From positions 124,001-188,000 of the forward strand of contig CAUWAG010000019.1 in NCBI GenBank assembly GCA_963556695.1: 64,000 nucleotides of DNA. Reading direction: 5' to 3'. Shown here one piece after another: positions 33,229-43,348 of the stretch. Position 1 is the stretch's first letter. The number at the start of each line of letters is the position of its first letter. This DNA is from Anthostomella pinea. Taxonomy: Eukaryota; Ascomycota; Sordariomycetes; Xylariales; Xylariaceae. Below the pieces are notes generated by a model. That model searched no databases. It was not told where the DNA came from and was given only the letters and a program-made list of their open reading frames with translations. The position numbers and the translations under genes were made by a program.

Positions 33229-33647
33229 TCAAGGCCGTCCACACCCCCCTCCCCGTGGTACACACATCACGCTGGCTACACGAAACCTTGCCTTGTCGAC
33301 CGTGGAGAAGTTAAACAATCTGGCACAGGCAGACGGACAAGCCTCACCTCGTTCGGTGCTCACCCCAACACGATAGCCTTGGAGTTGTTGGAGTTGTATT
33401 GTTGCATCGAAGCAACGATGTCGACCCAAGATACGTCTGCAAGAGCCGAGATGTGATATCGGATGGCTATCTCCACATCCTGGTTTATTTTCTCGCTCTG
33501 TCCGTCCGTCTGCGGATGATAGCTTGTCGACACGGCTAACGTTGTGCCTGATCGTCTCCACAACGTCTGCCAAAGTAGGGACACGAATTTCGCATCCCTA
33601 TCTGATATCATCGTGACGGGCATTCCCCATCCCATTAACGTATCCAG
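33229..33647 (-). mobile_element. Ty3/gypsy integrase fragment
   Basis: The frame from 33635 down reads GMPVTMISDRDAKFVSLLWQ then STSYHPQTDGQSEKINQDVE. This is the second half of a retroviral-type integrase core: the SDRD aspartate and the HPQTDGQ(S/T)E glutamate belong to the D,D35E centre of Ty3/gypsy elements. The frame ends early at 33360, and a shifted frame carries on to about 33229 with GVSTERGE. There is no reverse transcriptase or LTR nearby, so it is a small relic. Upstream in its sense the sequence joins a stretch related to the tandem repeat at 10.3-10.7 kb. Confidence 0.75.
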
Positions 33648-33695
33648 CTGTAACGGACACGATGATCTGGAATTATACGGCGTATCTATACCTTG
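33648..33695. repeat. Dispersed relative of the 10.3-10.7 kb repeat
   Basis: The string GTATCCAGCTG-AACGGACAC followed by GATCTGGAATTATACGGC and TATCTATAC lines up with 10609-10660 of the tandem-repeat element (GTATCCAGCTGCAAAGGACA, then CATGGCATCTCCATAC) and with GATCTGGAACTAAATGGC at 10495. It adjoins the integrase relic, suggesting the repeat unit may itself descend from retroelement DNA. Confidence 0.45.
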
Positions 33696-34346
33696 ATCAT
33701 GTCAGACGAACACCCCGGCTTTGAAGGGCGCCCTGGAGAAGACCCTAACGAATACATCGACGCTGTTGTGCTATATGCAACAGGAAGTCCAACGGTGATG
33801 AACGCAGCCAGGTTTCACCTTCTCGTCGATCCAGGTTGTCAATCCGTGGCTGTTTTCATCAGTTGGGACATGGAACTGTCATATCGCAAGTCCACAGTCT
33901 GCATTCGAGCCACTGCTTCCGCCCTATCCTGGATGAATGTATCCATTTTGGATGCGACGTTCTTCCCTCGTGATCGCAGACAACGCGGAAGTAAGGATAA
34001 GTAATGTTATGCGAAATGAGGTCCTCCAAAACCTGCTAAATCTCCGAGTTGGAAATGCCTGTTGTCGAAAGAAAGGAAGGTCAATGCAGGATGAGCCCGA
34101 ATGTCATGAAGTGGTCGTTGACGTCGTTAGTGAGATTGTAAGTCCAGTTCGCGATGTGGCAAGTCGTGAAGAATTGCAACCGCGGCTGTGCGGAAGTCGC
34201 AAAAGTTGCACGGAGGAGAGGCGGCCTCGGATTAACAGCTGATCAAGCTGTGACACCAGTCCGGGGTCGTTGCGGTAAGACGCGAAGGGGGAAACGTCGG
34301 GTCAAGTCATCCTTCAGCTTCACCCCCTGGATAGTATATAGACAGT
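33696..34346. other. Possible gag-like debris and spacer
   Basis: An open frame on the plus strand (33693-34004) begins MSDEHPGFEGRPGEDPNEYI, which recalls the opening of gypsy-type Gag domains (F-G-x-PGEDP-x-x-(W/Y)I). It is short and the rest is not recognisable. Beyond it there is no gene up to the 74-bp repeat at 34347. Confidence 0.25.
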
Positions 34347-34420
34347 GGAATAAGCACCCTGGAATGAGCAGTCATATCCTAATATGTCACGCTTGATCTT
34401 TATTCTAGTGTAGTTATTCC
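34347..34420 (+). repeat. 74-bp double-palindrome repeat, copy A
   Basis: The left arm is GGAATAAGCA, 4 nt, GGAATGAGCA. The middle is 26 nt. The right arm is TCTTTATTCT, 4 nt, TAGTTATTCC. The second arm is the degenerate inverse complement of the first. The 25-bp block beginning GTGTACGGAGACTTATGAGG follows at 34465. Confidence 0.65.
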
Positions 34421-34464
34421 ACATTGAAAAAAGGTCCATGAATATCATACGCTTCGATTACCGG

Positions 34465-34489
34465 GTGTACGGAGACTTATGAGGGTTCA
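34465..34489 (+). repeat. 25-bp block linked to the 74-bp repeat
   Basis: It starts GTGTACGGAGACTTATGAGG. The inverse copy at 36251-36275 is identical over 25 bases; diverged copies follow copy B (about 35157) and copy E (about 46951-46977). In all four loci it lies on the same side of the 74-bp unit, 14 to about 53 bases away. Confidence 0.7.
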
Positions 34490-34619
34490 TTGTACCTAAG
34501 TTTATTTGGCTGCTCACCTGGATTGCCATGCATTCCAGAGCTACACTCAGCCATTATAAATCTCCCTGCGCGCATGGTAACAAAATAACAAATCACCCGT
34601 TCAGATTTTTGGAAATACT

Positions 34620-35143
34620 GGAATAAGCAGACAGGAATAAGCAGCTCTGTGTGACGAGCCGTCTAATCTATAAGGCTAAAGGGTTCTATAGGGTTTATGT
34701 TCTGAGGTAAGTTAACACAAAGGACGATAGAGGCTTCTGTCAACTAGAAGACACTCAGATGCTGGGGCTTGGTCTGGATCCGGGGGATCACTGAATAGTC
34801 GAGTCGTCAGGAGATTTCTCCCACATTAGGGTTGGCTAAGATGCTTAGATTGATCACTGAGGTAGAGACTGTCTATCTGTCTAGCTAAGAAATGTCTATC
34901 CTTATATATCTAATCTCTCCCTCACTGATGAAGTGGATATCTGGGATCGTTGGCTATCCCAGCTATCCCCTGGTCACGTGACTCGTGTCGCAGTACCCTT
35001 CTTCCGTGCGTTGTGCTTATCGTTCATTTTCTGCCAATGAACCCTGGCCTGTCCGCGGGCCTCCTCCCCTGTGTGGTCTTGTTGGTTCGTAACACTCTGG
35101 TTTGATAAATCATTCTCAATGCTTATTCCATGGTGCTTATTCC
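34620..35143 (+). repeat. 74-bp repeat copy B, split by a solo LTR
   Basis: The left arm is at 34620-34643 (GGAATAAGCA, GACA, GGAATAAGCA) and the right arm at 35120-35143 (TGCTTATTCC, ATGG, TGCTTATTCC). Removing the 445-bp LTR and one 5-bp duplication leaves exactly 26 middle bases, hence a 74-bp unit. Those 26 bases (starting GCTCTGGTTTGATA) align with the middle of copy E (GCTCTAGTTTGATA). A degenerate copy of the 25-bp block follows at about 35157-35182. Confidence 0.75.
34650..35094 (+). mobile_element. 445-bp solo LTR with CTCTG target duplication
   Basis: It begins TGTGACGAGCC and ends GGTTCGTAACA, imperfect inverted ends of TG...CA type. It is flanked by the perfect 5-bp duplication CTCTG (34645-34649 and 35095-35099). 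A TATATA-containing stretch (CCTTATATATC) sits inside, as in LTR promoters. It lies within the middle of a 74-bp repeat, so it post-dates that repeat. It is unrelated in sequence to the 212-bp LTRs at 5.2-5.9 kb. Confidence 0.8.
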
Positions 35144-35574
35144 GATTTGGTATTACCGGTGTACCGAGACACATGAGAGTTTGGTGTAGAAGGTCCCATG
35201 GGAAGCAGGGCTTTGGAAACCCACCCTTTTTCGGTTCTTCCTTCTGTATCAGGGTTGCACCAGATGCCACGCCGTCTTCCTGTCCTCAAGTCCCGAGATG
35301 GCAGAGTAAACATCACCTCGACCACATGCACATATCCAACCGACCAGAATCAAAACAAAAATATGTCGTCATTCAATCCAGAAATTCAGTCCAACTTAAC
35401 CCGACGACAACAACGGGTGGCGCGGCTCAACTTAACCCAACGACAATGGCTATTGGCGCGGCGTGCTCTGCGCGTATACGATGCCATCATCCCTCCTAAC
35501 AGATCGTTGCCCCCGGTGCTACGTCACAGGATCGTTTACCCCCACCCCGTCCCCCTTCATATAATACTCAAAGA

Positions 35575-36039
35575 ATGCCGTTCAAAGGTCGAGCTGAAGA
35601 AACTCCTAAAATGCTCCAAAGATTCTACCAGAACTACAAGCTCTTCAAGCGAGAGATCCTGGATGACGTGGAAAAGACCACCCAGTACGAATGGCACTGT
35701 CGCTCGCGCCGTATCTTCGTCCTACACTCCGTGGCCATCGCGGGCACCTCGATACCTGCGAACGTACGGAACGTCAGGGCAATACTAGCCCAGAAGATGT
35801 ATGTTGAGGCCAGTCAGTACGCGCCGGAGATGGACCCCTGGCGAGGCACGCACCGAGTGGACAGCAAGTGGTCGGAGGGGTATTATCGGAGACTTGAGAG
35901 GCTAAAACGGCACCCTGCTATGCCGCGACGGGACGGCGACTTGTTCTACGATCTGATACACGAGGTTGGATCTGAATATGGCATATCCTCTCTGACGCGC
36001 CACCATTTCACGACAATGAGTTGGTTATGGGCTCCTTGA
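35575..36039 (+). CDS. Unrecognised 154-residue protein inside the repeat-bounded unit
   Basis: The frame starts MPFKGRAEETPKMLQRFY, continues KLFKREILDDVEKTTQYEWH and ends SSLTRHHFTTMSWLWAP. Composition is that of a folded, basic globular protein (RRIFVLHSVAIAGTSIPANV; WSEGYYRRLERLKRHPAMPR), with no membrane span or signal peptide. A TATA-like CATATAATA lies 18 bases before the ATG. Another frame (from 35198 through MSSFNPEIQS to about 35788) overlaps its 5' part and looks less protein-like after 35570. I recognise no family. It may be cargo of the mobile unit or a domesticated fragment of its transposition protein; both are inference. Confidence 0.4.
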   Translation: MPFKGRAEETPKMLQRFYQNYKLFKREILDDVEKTTQYEWHCRSRRIFVLHSVAIAGTSIPANVRNVRAILAQKMYVEASQYAPEMDPWRGTHRVDSKWSEGYYRRLERLKRHPAMPRRDGDLFYDLIHEVGSEYGISSLTRHHFTTMSWLWAP

Positions 36040-36312
36040 TTGCTTTGTTCAGGAGATAGCGTGCTTTTCTGGTCTCACTCGCAATGGGGGCCTCTACGAT
36101 GTCATCACGAATACAGCGACTTTGCCTCTTCAACTTCCATAGAAAAATAGCAAAATAAGCGTTCGTCCCGAACGCCTGTGTTCCAAGCGTCAGAAGTGTA
36201 CCGAGCACTGATGTCAAGGGTGTAACCCCTAGACGTCCGTCTGTTCACACTGAACCCTCATAAGTCTCCGTACACCACCCATCCAGAAAACAACGATACA
36301 TCCATGGTGATA

Positions 36313-36386
36313 GGAATAAACACACTGGGATAAGCATCAAAAGGAACCTACAACACTGGAGCTGCTTATTCCTATATGCTTATGCC
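36313..36386 (-). repeat. 74-bp double-palindrome repeat, copy D
   Basis: On the plus strand: GGAATAAACA, CACT, GGGATAAGCA, 26 nt, TGCTTATTCC, TATA, TGCTTATGCC. It is inverted relative to copies A, B and E, as shown by the position of the 25-bp block to its left. Confidence 0.7.
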
Positions 36387-36588
36387 ACAATATTTTCGGT
36401 TTCCTCATGGGTAGTTTGGAATCTTATCAACATGAGCGTGAGGATACTCATAAGGACTAAGTGTACCTGAGTCTGACAAATTCAAATCCCCTCCACAGCT
36501 CCTGAGAAGCCCAGCCCTCTCCCAAAACCCCCAAAACAAATGAATATCAATCCTTCCCCCATCCCCCTGGGCCATATGTATTAAGTAA

Positions 36589-38287
36589 TTAGCAACTGTT
36601 GTCACACGTGCCATTAGGGCAACATGTCGGAGAGTCATCCGTGCACCTGTCCTCATTGCAGTTGCACTTGCTGTTGCAGGTCCCAGTGGGCGTAGCGGCA
36701 GACGTCGTAGTCGTGCTGGAGGCAGAAGTCGTACTCGTGCTGGACGGGGCGCCTACGAAGCCCATCAATCAATCAGCATTCACGGTTCTCTTCTCGAAAA
36801 AAACAAGAAGTGCAAGTGCACATGCGCCACCGAATAAGAAGAAGCAGAGATAAAACTTACACTCAGCCCTCTTGCGCGAGCCAGCATCACCACCACCCTG
36901 TTGCTGACCCTCCAGCGCCTCCCACGACTTGTCGATGCCCGGCTGCGAGTCGGCCTCGGTCCAGACGCGGAAGGCCGCCATCGGCGTGCAGTCGTCGTCG
37001 GCCTTGTTGTGGTCGTACGGCGAGTACTGGAACGTCAGCAGGCCCTGAACATCGTCGGGCGCCGTCGGGTCGTCGAGCGCGCCGATGTAGGTTCGCGGGT
37101 CGATGGCGTTGGACCCCGGGATGGCGCCGTTGACGGCGTCTTTGAGGGCGGCTACTTTGTTGGGGTACATCTGAGCGGTGTTCGAGTGGCTGTTCTTTGT
37201 TAGTTTCTCGGATTCAAGCCATCAATGATGGATGGATGGGCCGGAGACTACTGCTCAACTCACTCGGAGGCCTTGGTCAGGATGAATATGTCCACATCCC
37301 CGCCGGTTGCGAAGGGGTCCCCGTTGTCGGCCTTGAGGTCGGGGAGGCTCTTGAAGAGCGTTCTGTAGGCCTTCTGCCGCGACGGCGTGGCCGCGGTCAG
37401 GGGGTCGACGGCTAGCTTCTTGAACTCGGGGTCCGTCCGCTCTCGCACTTCGCTGTTGCTTATCCTTTTCGTAAAGGAGCTCCCTCCGTTGACGGTTTTG
37501 GATCCTTCCCATAGGTGAACAGCCCAGAACCCCTTTTTCGACTTCACCAAGTTCACACTGAGGTTAGCGCGGAAGGTCTTGGCAAGTACGTCCCAAAAAC
37601 AAACGACTTTGACAGTGGAATTCGAGTCCAAGTCGTACGAGGTGCTTTGATACTATTCCAGTGGAAGGGTAGGAGAAGAAAATACACACAGCAACAATCA
37701 TGGCGGTGCAGCCCGTCAGCTGACCTCGAAACTTGTAATTCTGGGGCGTATTCCCAAACTCGTAATACAGGCCCGTGAGTCCGATAGGGGTCTGTCGCCC
37801 CTGCCAGTCGATCTTCCATGTCCGCAACTGGTCGTCCGTCGGCGTGAACTGGATGGCGTTGTCGTCCGTGTCGCCAACGGAGCTCTCGATGTCCTGGATG
37901 AACTTGAGCATGTCATCCGCGCTGTCGCTGTCTGGCTTGGGCAGGGGCTGAGGTTCGCTGGCCCGCGTGTACAGCACAGCCGGAGCATCACGACGGAACT
38001 TCGTCGAGTTCGCAATGTCTTATTCAGAAAGATCAGCAACAGGTTTTTTACGGTCGACGATGGGTGCTCTCTTTCTGCCACTTACCACTGGCGGATACTG
38101 GAAGCTCGCAGGAGACATCTGTGACCACGTCTCCTTCATCCGGGTCGTCCCGGGCCCAGAACTGCGACGTCTTGATGCTTGCCAGCCCTTCTAGGCCGGA
38201 ATCAGGGGCACGTCTTTGCTGGAAGCCAAGGCTGGAGGCCGTGCCTGCGAGCAGGCTAAGCCTCCATAGTGCTGTTTGGAAGAGCAT
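36589..38287 (-). CDS. Secreted protein with Ser/Thr linker and Cys-rich C-terminal tail
   Basis: Five exons: 38287-38086, 38018-37688, 37557-37264, 37189-36861 and 36752-36589, giving 439 residues. A signal peptide is clear (MLFQTALWRLSLLAGTASS). The central domain has GLTGLYYEFGNTPQNYKFRG, then GCTAMIVAV and VKSKKGFWAVHLWE, a GCT...V-SKKG-W--H-WE pattern that I associate with fungal secreted proteins of unknown function. After KRAEC comes a Ser/Thr-rich linker (APSSTSTTSASS) and a short tail with ten cysteines (CNSKCNCNEDRC, CCPNGTC and DNSC at the end). That tail may be a small binding module. The exon 2 acceptor is AAG and the exon 2 donor GTGTAT, both weaker than the others; frame is kept throughout. 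The gene may act at the wall or outside the cell; no catalytic motif is recognised. Confidence 0.6.
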
Positions 38288-39546
38288 AGCTACCTAGGTA
38301 GCGAAGGTGGAATTGGTATAGTTGGAGGCTTATTCAGTGGCGGCAATGATGATGGTAATGTGATCTAACGGGCCAGACAACAACAGGTGAGCATTGCACT
38401 CAATATATATTCATTCCCGTCGGCTTGCGTTACGGTAGCCCTTCAGTAAAGGAATCCTCCATGCTCTACATTCTGATCCGAAGGTCAGCATGACGCATAA
38501 TTTCCCTTTCGGTCCTGATCTCGGACTTTGGGAACGGCGCATTTGGTCGAGGACACCATCATCGATACTACTTCGCGTCATGTGCACAAGAGGAAGCGGC
38601 GTAGGCGATGGTGTACGTGCTGTCCGCCTCGAGTCTCAGTTCGAGGCTCTGCAGAACGTCGAAAGATGTAGTACAGATCCAGGTCTATTTCCGTATGGAC
38701 ATCATGATGTTCTTGCCTGATAGCCAACTTTGCTCGTTCTAGGACTATTCCATTGCTCGGAGGTAGTCAACTTTTTGCATTGCTCAGTTCAGTATGCCAA
38801 AGATAGTAACTACTCTGGCGCTCGGCTTAAGTCGCGAATCTGATGTGGCGTCTAAGCTTCGTCAGCGGCTTTCCAAACACATCATCCCATGCGAACGTCA
38901 GCCTCGATCTTTCGTGCCCCCGTCGCCTCAGATCCTCCTGTCGTAGTGCGGCTCCAAAGAGTGATCGATAAGGTGTTATCGTTGTCCATCATCGGTTGCT
39001 CTCTTCCGTCGAGATGATCCAAATACGATGAATATGCGCACAACTTTCTATTATGGGAGGTGAAATGACGTTGAACGTGAAAGATAGGGGTGTACGGAGA
39101 GCGGCGCTGCCGCCTTGTGATTGGGCCTCGGCAACATGTGGCTTGGGTTGGGGTGACACCGACAGGAACAGGAACAGAAACAGCCCCCAAAAACTCCTCT
39201 TACTTGAAACAACAATGCTAGATACATCATACATGCAGGCTGGCGCTCAGATGAAGCCTTATTGACTCCTGCCACCGGTTATCAGATTGATACGACGTCA
39301 TCCAAGTAGGACCATCTACACAACCAATCCTTTTGCGTCTCCCATGCGATAGAGGTGGATTCCGCTTGGAAGGAGGCTCAGGGCAGGTTCTCGATCGATA
39401 TTCAAGTCCTTCTAAGCCTCGACATCAGCCCTCTGGCTGCTGAACAAGGCCGAGAAGGTACAAGAGGTACCCCCTTCTCAAGCCGACTTCATCGCCGGTC
39501 CCTCCGTTAGCCACCAACCGAACATAACGTCTGCATCGATCACAAC
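38288..39546. other. Intergenic, divergent promoters
   Basis: About 1.26 kb between divergently transcribed genes (secreted protein to the left, ankyrin protein to the right). TACCTAGGTA at 38289-38300 sits directly before the secreted-protein start. No gene is supported inside. Confidence 0.45.
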
Positions 39547-40691
39547 ATGCCACCAAGCGATGAGTTCAAGGAAGCTGTTAGAGTGGGAGACGGACAGCGC
39601 ATCAGAACGCTTTGCAGCCTAGGTAAAGTCGACGCCGCAGCCGCCACAGAAGCTCTAAAATCCCTAAAACATCCCGCCGACGTGTTGCGCGCCCTACTCG
39701 AGCACGGGGCCGACGCGAACCAGGTCCCTCTGCACGTCCTGCGACGCTGCCATGACCTCGAGACCTTCAAGCTCCTAGCAGAGTACGGTCTCGACATAAA
39801 AAGCAAGGACCACGAGATCCTAGAGTGAGTGAGCCAACAAAAAACTCGCGACTCAGAGAAGAGGGAATTAACGTTGTGAGCTGACATACCGTACGCACCG
39901 CAAGAGATCTCGTGGGCCAAAGGTACATCCTCGACTTCCTGCTCGACAAGGGTGCCGACATCAGCAAACCCAGCAACCGCACCTCGGGGCGGACGAAGCT
40001 GCGCGGCGGCGAGCGGGACCACACCCTGGGCGTGCTCAACAACGCCGCCGCCCTAGGCGACGCGGCGCTCTTCGACCACCTCGTGTCCCGGGGCGCCGAC
40101 CCGAGCAAGAGCATCGCGCTGCACCACGCCGCGCGGTGCCAGGACGCCGCGAAGACGACGGCCATGATCGCCCACCTCGTCGACAGGCACCACTTCGACG
40201 TGAACGCCAGCGACGGCTGCGGCGGCCTGCGCGATTTCTTCGGCGATGTTCCGGATATCGGGTCGCCGCTCAACTTCGCTGTCGTGTTTAAGAACCTGGC
40301 TGCTGTGGAGGCGCTTCTCGAGAGGGGCGCGGACACGGAGGGCAAGCTGGCCGTGGCTGGGGGAGGAGCATCAGGGGCGGCGGCGGACCAGGACCAGGAG
40401 GATGGACACAGACGGTATCCGGTCGCGACTGCGATTGGTGATGGTTACACGTTCCGCGGCTTCGTCGAGGCGCTCAGGCCCCTGCTGGAGGCTGGGGCGG
40501 ACGCGACTGTTGGCTTGCGGTGTGCCGTTGACCGGAATAATCTCGACGCTGCTCGACTCCTGCTAGACTTTGGTGGCGACCCGAAACTGGTGAAGGAAAT
40601 GGATGCGCAGAGAGTTGAGGAGTCAGGAGATCCGGATGGGTACGCCGGGATGAGTAGGGAGATGAGCCAATTGTTAGAGAAACGGGAGTGA
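39547..40691 (+). CDS. Ankyrin repeat protein
   Basis: Two exons, 39547-39824 and 39905-40691, with an 80-nt intron (donor GTGAGT, acceptor CAAG), giving 354 residues. There are five or more ankyrin-like repeats: ADVLRALLEHGADANQVPLH, LETFKLLAEYGLDIKSKDHE, QRYILDFLLDKGADISKPSN, LGDAALFDHLVSRGADPSKS, LAAVEALLERGADTEGK and LRPLLEAGADATVGL. The protein is a stand-alone solenoid without signal peptide, membrane span or enzyme domain. Such proteins bind other proteins; the partner is unknown. It is not closely similar to the F-box/ankyrin pair at 12-15 kb. The weak AAG acceptor is the only one that keeps frame. Confidence 0.75.
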
Positions 40692-41588
40692 TCCGTAGCG
40701 AGCTAGCCTAAGGTTCTCGGTGTGTCAGGACTTGAAGAGAGAAAAGACGTAGGTGAACAGCTCAGTCGTATAAGTTACCTCGACAGTGTAGAACAGTAAT
40801 TTAGCAAGATGGCGAAAGCGTTCTGAAAATTTCCTCCGTACGCCTACCCCTTGTTCACGGCAGGCTGAGGTACGGAATATTGTGTGAGGATTGGAGGGGA
40901 GGGGGAGGAGAGGCTGTAGGAGCCAAGGAAAGAAAAGGAGAAGGGAAAAAGGAGAGGATGCTATGAACAAGAACTGAACCCTACACCCAATGCAAGCAAA
41001 AAGAAGTTCGGCAGAAGCCTACATCTCCAATGTGCCTGCTCCGTATCCAGTCGACTGCGTAACTGAGCCAATTCACACCCCATCAGATCCGCCTCATCTG
41101 GTGACAATCTCGCTTTGGTTTTGCTACATATACCCTTTCTTTCCCCTGCACCCCGATTCAGTTAGTTAGGCTGCCACCATGCTAAGCACAATAGACGCCA
41201 AAAAGGTAAGACACAGACATGGGATCGCCTTCCACTCAGACTGGCAAGGGGACGGGGCTCCACGGGCGGAGATAGAGAAAGAAACAAGCATATGGAACAG
41301 ACACAGACGCAGTGGCTAATTTGTCAACGCAGTAACCAGGCTTAATACCAATTGTTTATTACCGACAAATTCCTCAATCGATGTAGCAGTGGAGGGCCAA
41401 ATCCTCGCCAAGTCGAGCGCGACGTTCACTGTGTCGAGCACGAACAAGCACCTAAGTCAGGACCTGAATCAGCACTTTGCGTATGTACAATGCATCGTCT
41501 ATTGATACAAGTGCTTTCCCCCAGACCGCATATGGGTGACTGGACTAGCAAAACTCCCTTTTCCGAGTAGACTAAAGCACGGTTTCGA
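40692..41588. other. Intergenic between convergent genes
   Basis: About 900 bases between the ankyrin gene and the complex I gene. A purine-rich stretch at about 40885-40960 (GGAGGGGAGGGGGAGGAG-like) is the only compositional feature. Confidence 0.45.
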
Positions 41589-42449
41589 TTATGATCGCTC
41601 GAAGTACTCCCATTGACCCGCAGGCGGCTTCTCCTCGAGGCTCTCCCATCTGCACCTGATTAGCCTGGCTGGCCCAGATAAGTTGCCATGCGAAGGGGGA
41701 ACACTTACACCTTAGCATCATACATGACATCGATGAGCCGCAGCTCGCTCTCGGCCATCTGCACCACCTCCTCGATCAGACCAGCACCGATCTTGCCCTC
41801 GATCTCCTCGACCCTAGCCCCCCAGCGTTAGCCTGCACCGTCCCACTCCGTGTTGAGCACCATGAGACGGCAGTGCGTGCACTTACTGGTCGGCCGTCAT
41901 CTGCGGCTCCGGCTCCCAGTTGACCTTGTTCGGCAGCTCGAGGGGCTTCCGGTCGAGCAGGAACTCCTGGTATGCAGTCTCGCGCTCCTCGGGGCCTCTC
42001 AGGCCCTCGTTGCCGGGCCCGTCGTCGCGCTCGCCGTCCCACTCCTCCTCGCGCACGTCCTTGGGCTGGGGGTTGGCGCGGTGGACGAACAGGTCGCCGT
42101 CGGACTCGACCTGTATGGCGCCGGCGCCGTCCATCTTGGAGCCGCTCACGATGTCGAACTGGGCCGGGTTCTCCTTCAGGACCTTCCGCGCGCGCTCGGC
42201 CCACTCCTTGTACCCGGGGGGCTCGGCGGCCTCGACGATGGCCTGGCGGTGCTTGGTCAGGGCCTCGATGGACTGGCGGTACAGCGACGACTCGGGGAAT
42301 TGTTGTAGTTTCGTGAGGGTGCGCGAGTACAGGTACAGCAGCGACGACCGCGGCGAGCTGTGGGTGTACAGGCCCGTGAGGCCGGTCGGGTTGCCGGGCT
42401 CGAGGTAGCGCGGCTTGACGCTGGCGAAGAGTCGGAGTGTCCGCCGCAT
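41589..42449 (-). CDS. NDUFA5: NADH-ubiquinone oxidoreductase 29.9 kDa subunit, mitochondrial
   Basis: Three exons: 42449-41887, 41813-41709 and 41649-41589, giving 242 residues. It is an accessory subunit of the peripheral arm of respiratory complex I (B13/NDUFA5 family, fungal long form). The family N-terminus is plain: MRRTLRLFASVKPRYLEPGN then PTGLTGLYTHSSPRSSLLYL, ALTKHRQAIVEAAEPPGYKE and AERARKVL. The fungal C-terminal extension reads WEPEPQMTADQ, VEEIEGKIGAGLIEEVVQMA with SELRLIDVM, and WESLEEKPPAGQWEYF. The start MRRTLRL is basic, as for a matrix targeting sequence. Introns (73 and 59 nt) are GT...AG and keep frame. A CACGTG lies near 42580 in the upstream region. Confidence 0.92.
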
Positions 42450-43348
42450 GGTGGTGGGTGGTTCAATTGCGCGAATTGAGTGGTCTGGTTGGATTTCTCG
42501 ATCGGTTGCGAGTCGACGACCTGAAATCGGGGCTGTTGAATTGGAGTTTCAGAGCTTGGGGGACGTCACAGCTCAAAATCACGTGAGTGGGGCCGTGTTG
42601 ACCAATTAGACGCACCCTTTTTGTACCAAGCTTGGGGAGCCAAGGGACCTCCTGTGTCGCATTCAATTGTCTGCCTGTCAACGGCGACAAGTTTATGGCT
42701 GCTTTCCAGTCTTGAAGCAAGGTGATTCTCATTCGATCATATTTACCGACTTCCTCAAGCACTCGGCATATGCAGCAAGGTGAAGCGCTCAGTCGGGAAA
42801 TACAGTACCTCAAACAGCTGAATAATATGCGGCCCAAACCTCCCATTCGATATGGTCATCAGAACACCACCGGCTGCCATCTGCCAAGTCCATAAACGGA
42901 AACCATGGTCTGAACGGCATTTTCTATGATGCGCTAGTCGCCGGCACTATATTCATGCGATATCCCAAGATATGCGAATGCGAGTTGTCTCGAACCTGGT
43001 CACAATGGCCCCAAAATGAGAGGCGCCTCATCTCATCAAACCCACATCCACTAACACGGCGAAGAAGGCCGCAATATCGAACCGCGGACCTAACCGGGCT
43101 TGGTTGATATGAATATCAAGATCCTTACTGAAGATGTCGCCAAATCATCCTTAGTGGTTCCTGTGTTGCTTTGACTCGTTGACCGGGCACGGAGACGGGC
43201 CCGAGGAATCATGTCCACCTTTGACCAGGCTGGTCATCGTTATTAACCCCATGGCATCGGGAGAACCAAGCGACACGGACATGTACGACCCAGCAGAAGG
43301 CGCAGCATATCTCAAGCATACGATCAATTCACACTTCATCCCCTAGTA
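42450..43348. other. Intergenic
   Basis: About 900 bases: complex I gene promoter and 3' flank of the five-TM gene. No gene or repeat is recognised. Confidence 0.45.

Larger units (their letters stand above)
34347..36386. mobile_element. About 2-kb unit bounded by inverted 74-bp repeats
   Basis: Copies A (34347-34420) and D (36313-36386) of a 74-bp palindromic repeat face each other. Each is followed inward (44 and 37 bases further) by the same 25-bp block, in opposite orientation (34465-34489 and 36251-36275, 25 of 25 bases match as inverse complements). The pattern [74 bp][block] ... [block][74 bp] looks like the two ends of a mobile unit. The outer flanks ACAGT (34342-34346) and ACAAT (36387-36391) could be a 5-bp target duplication with one transition. 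Inside lie a further split 74-bp copy with its own block, a solo LTR and a gene for a 154-residue unknown protein. No transposase is recognised. Confidence 0.5.

Noticed and set aside
34347..34420. Independent 74-bp MITEs at each locus
   Set aside because: No consistent target duplication flanks the single copies, and the 25-bp block always accompanies them, so they are more likely ends or parts of a larger unit.
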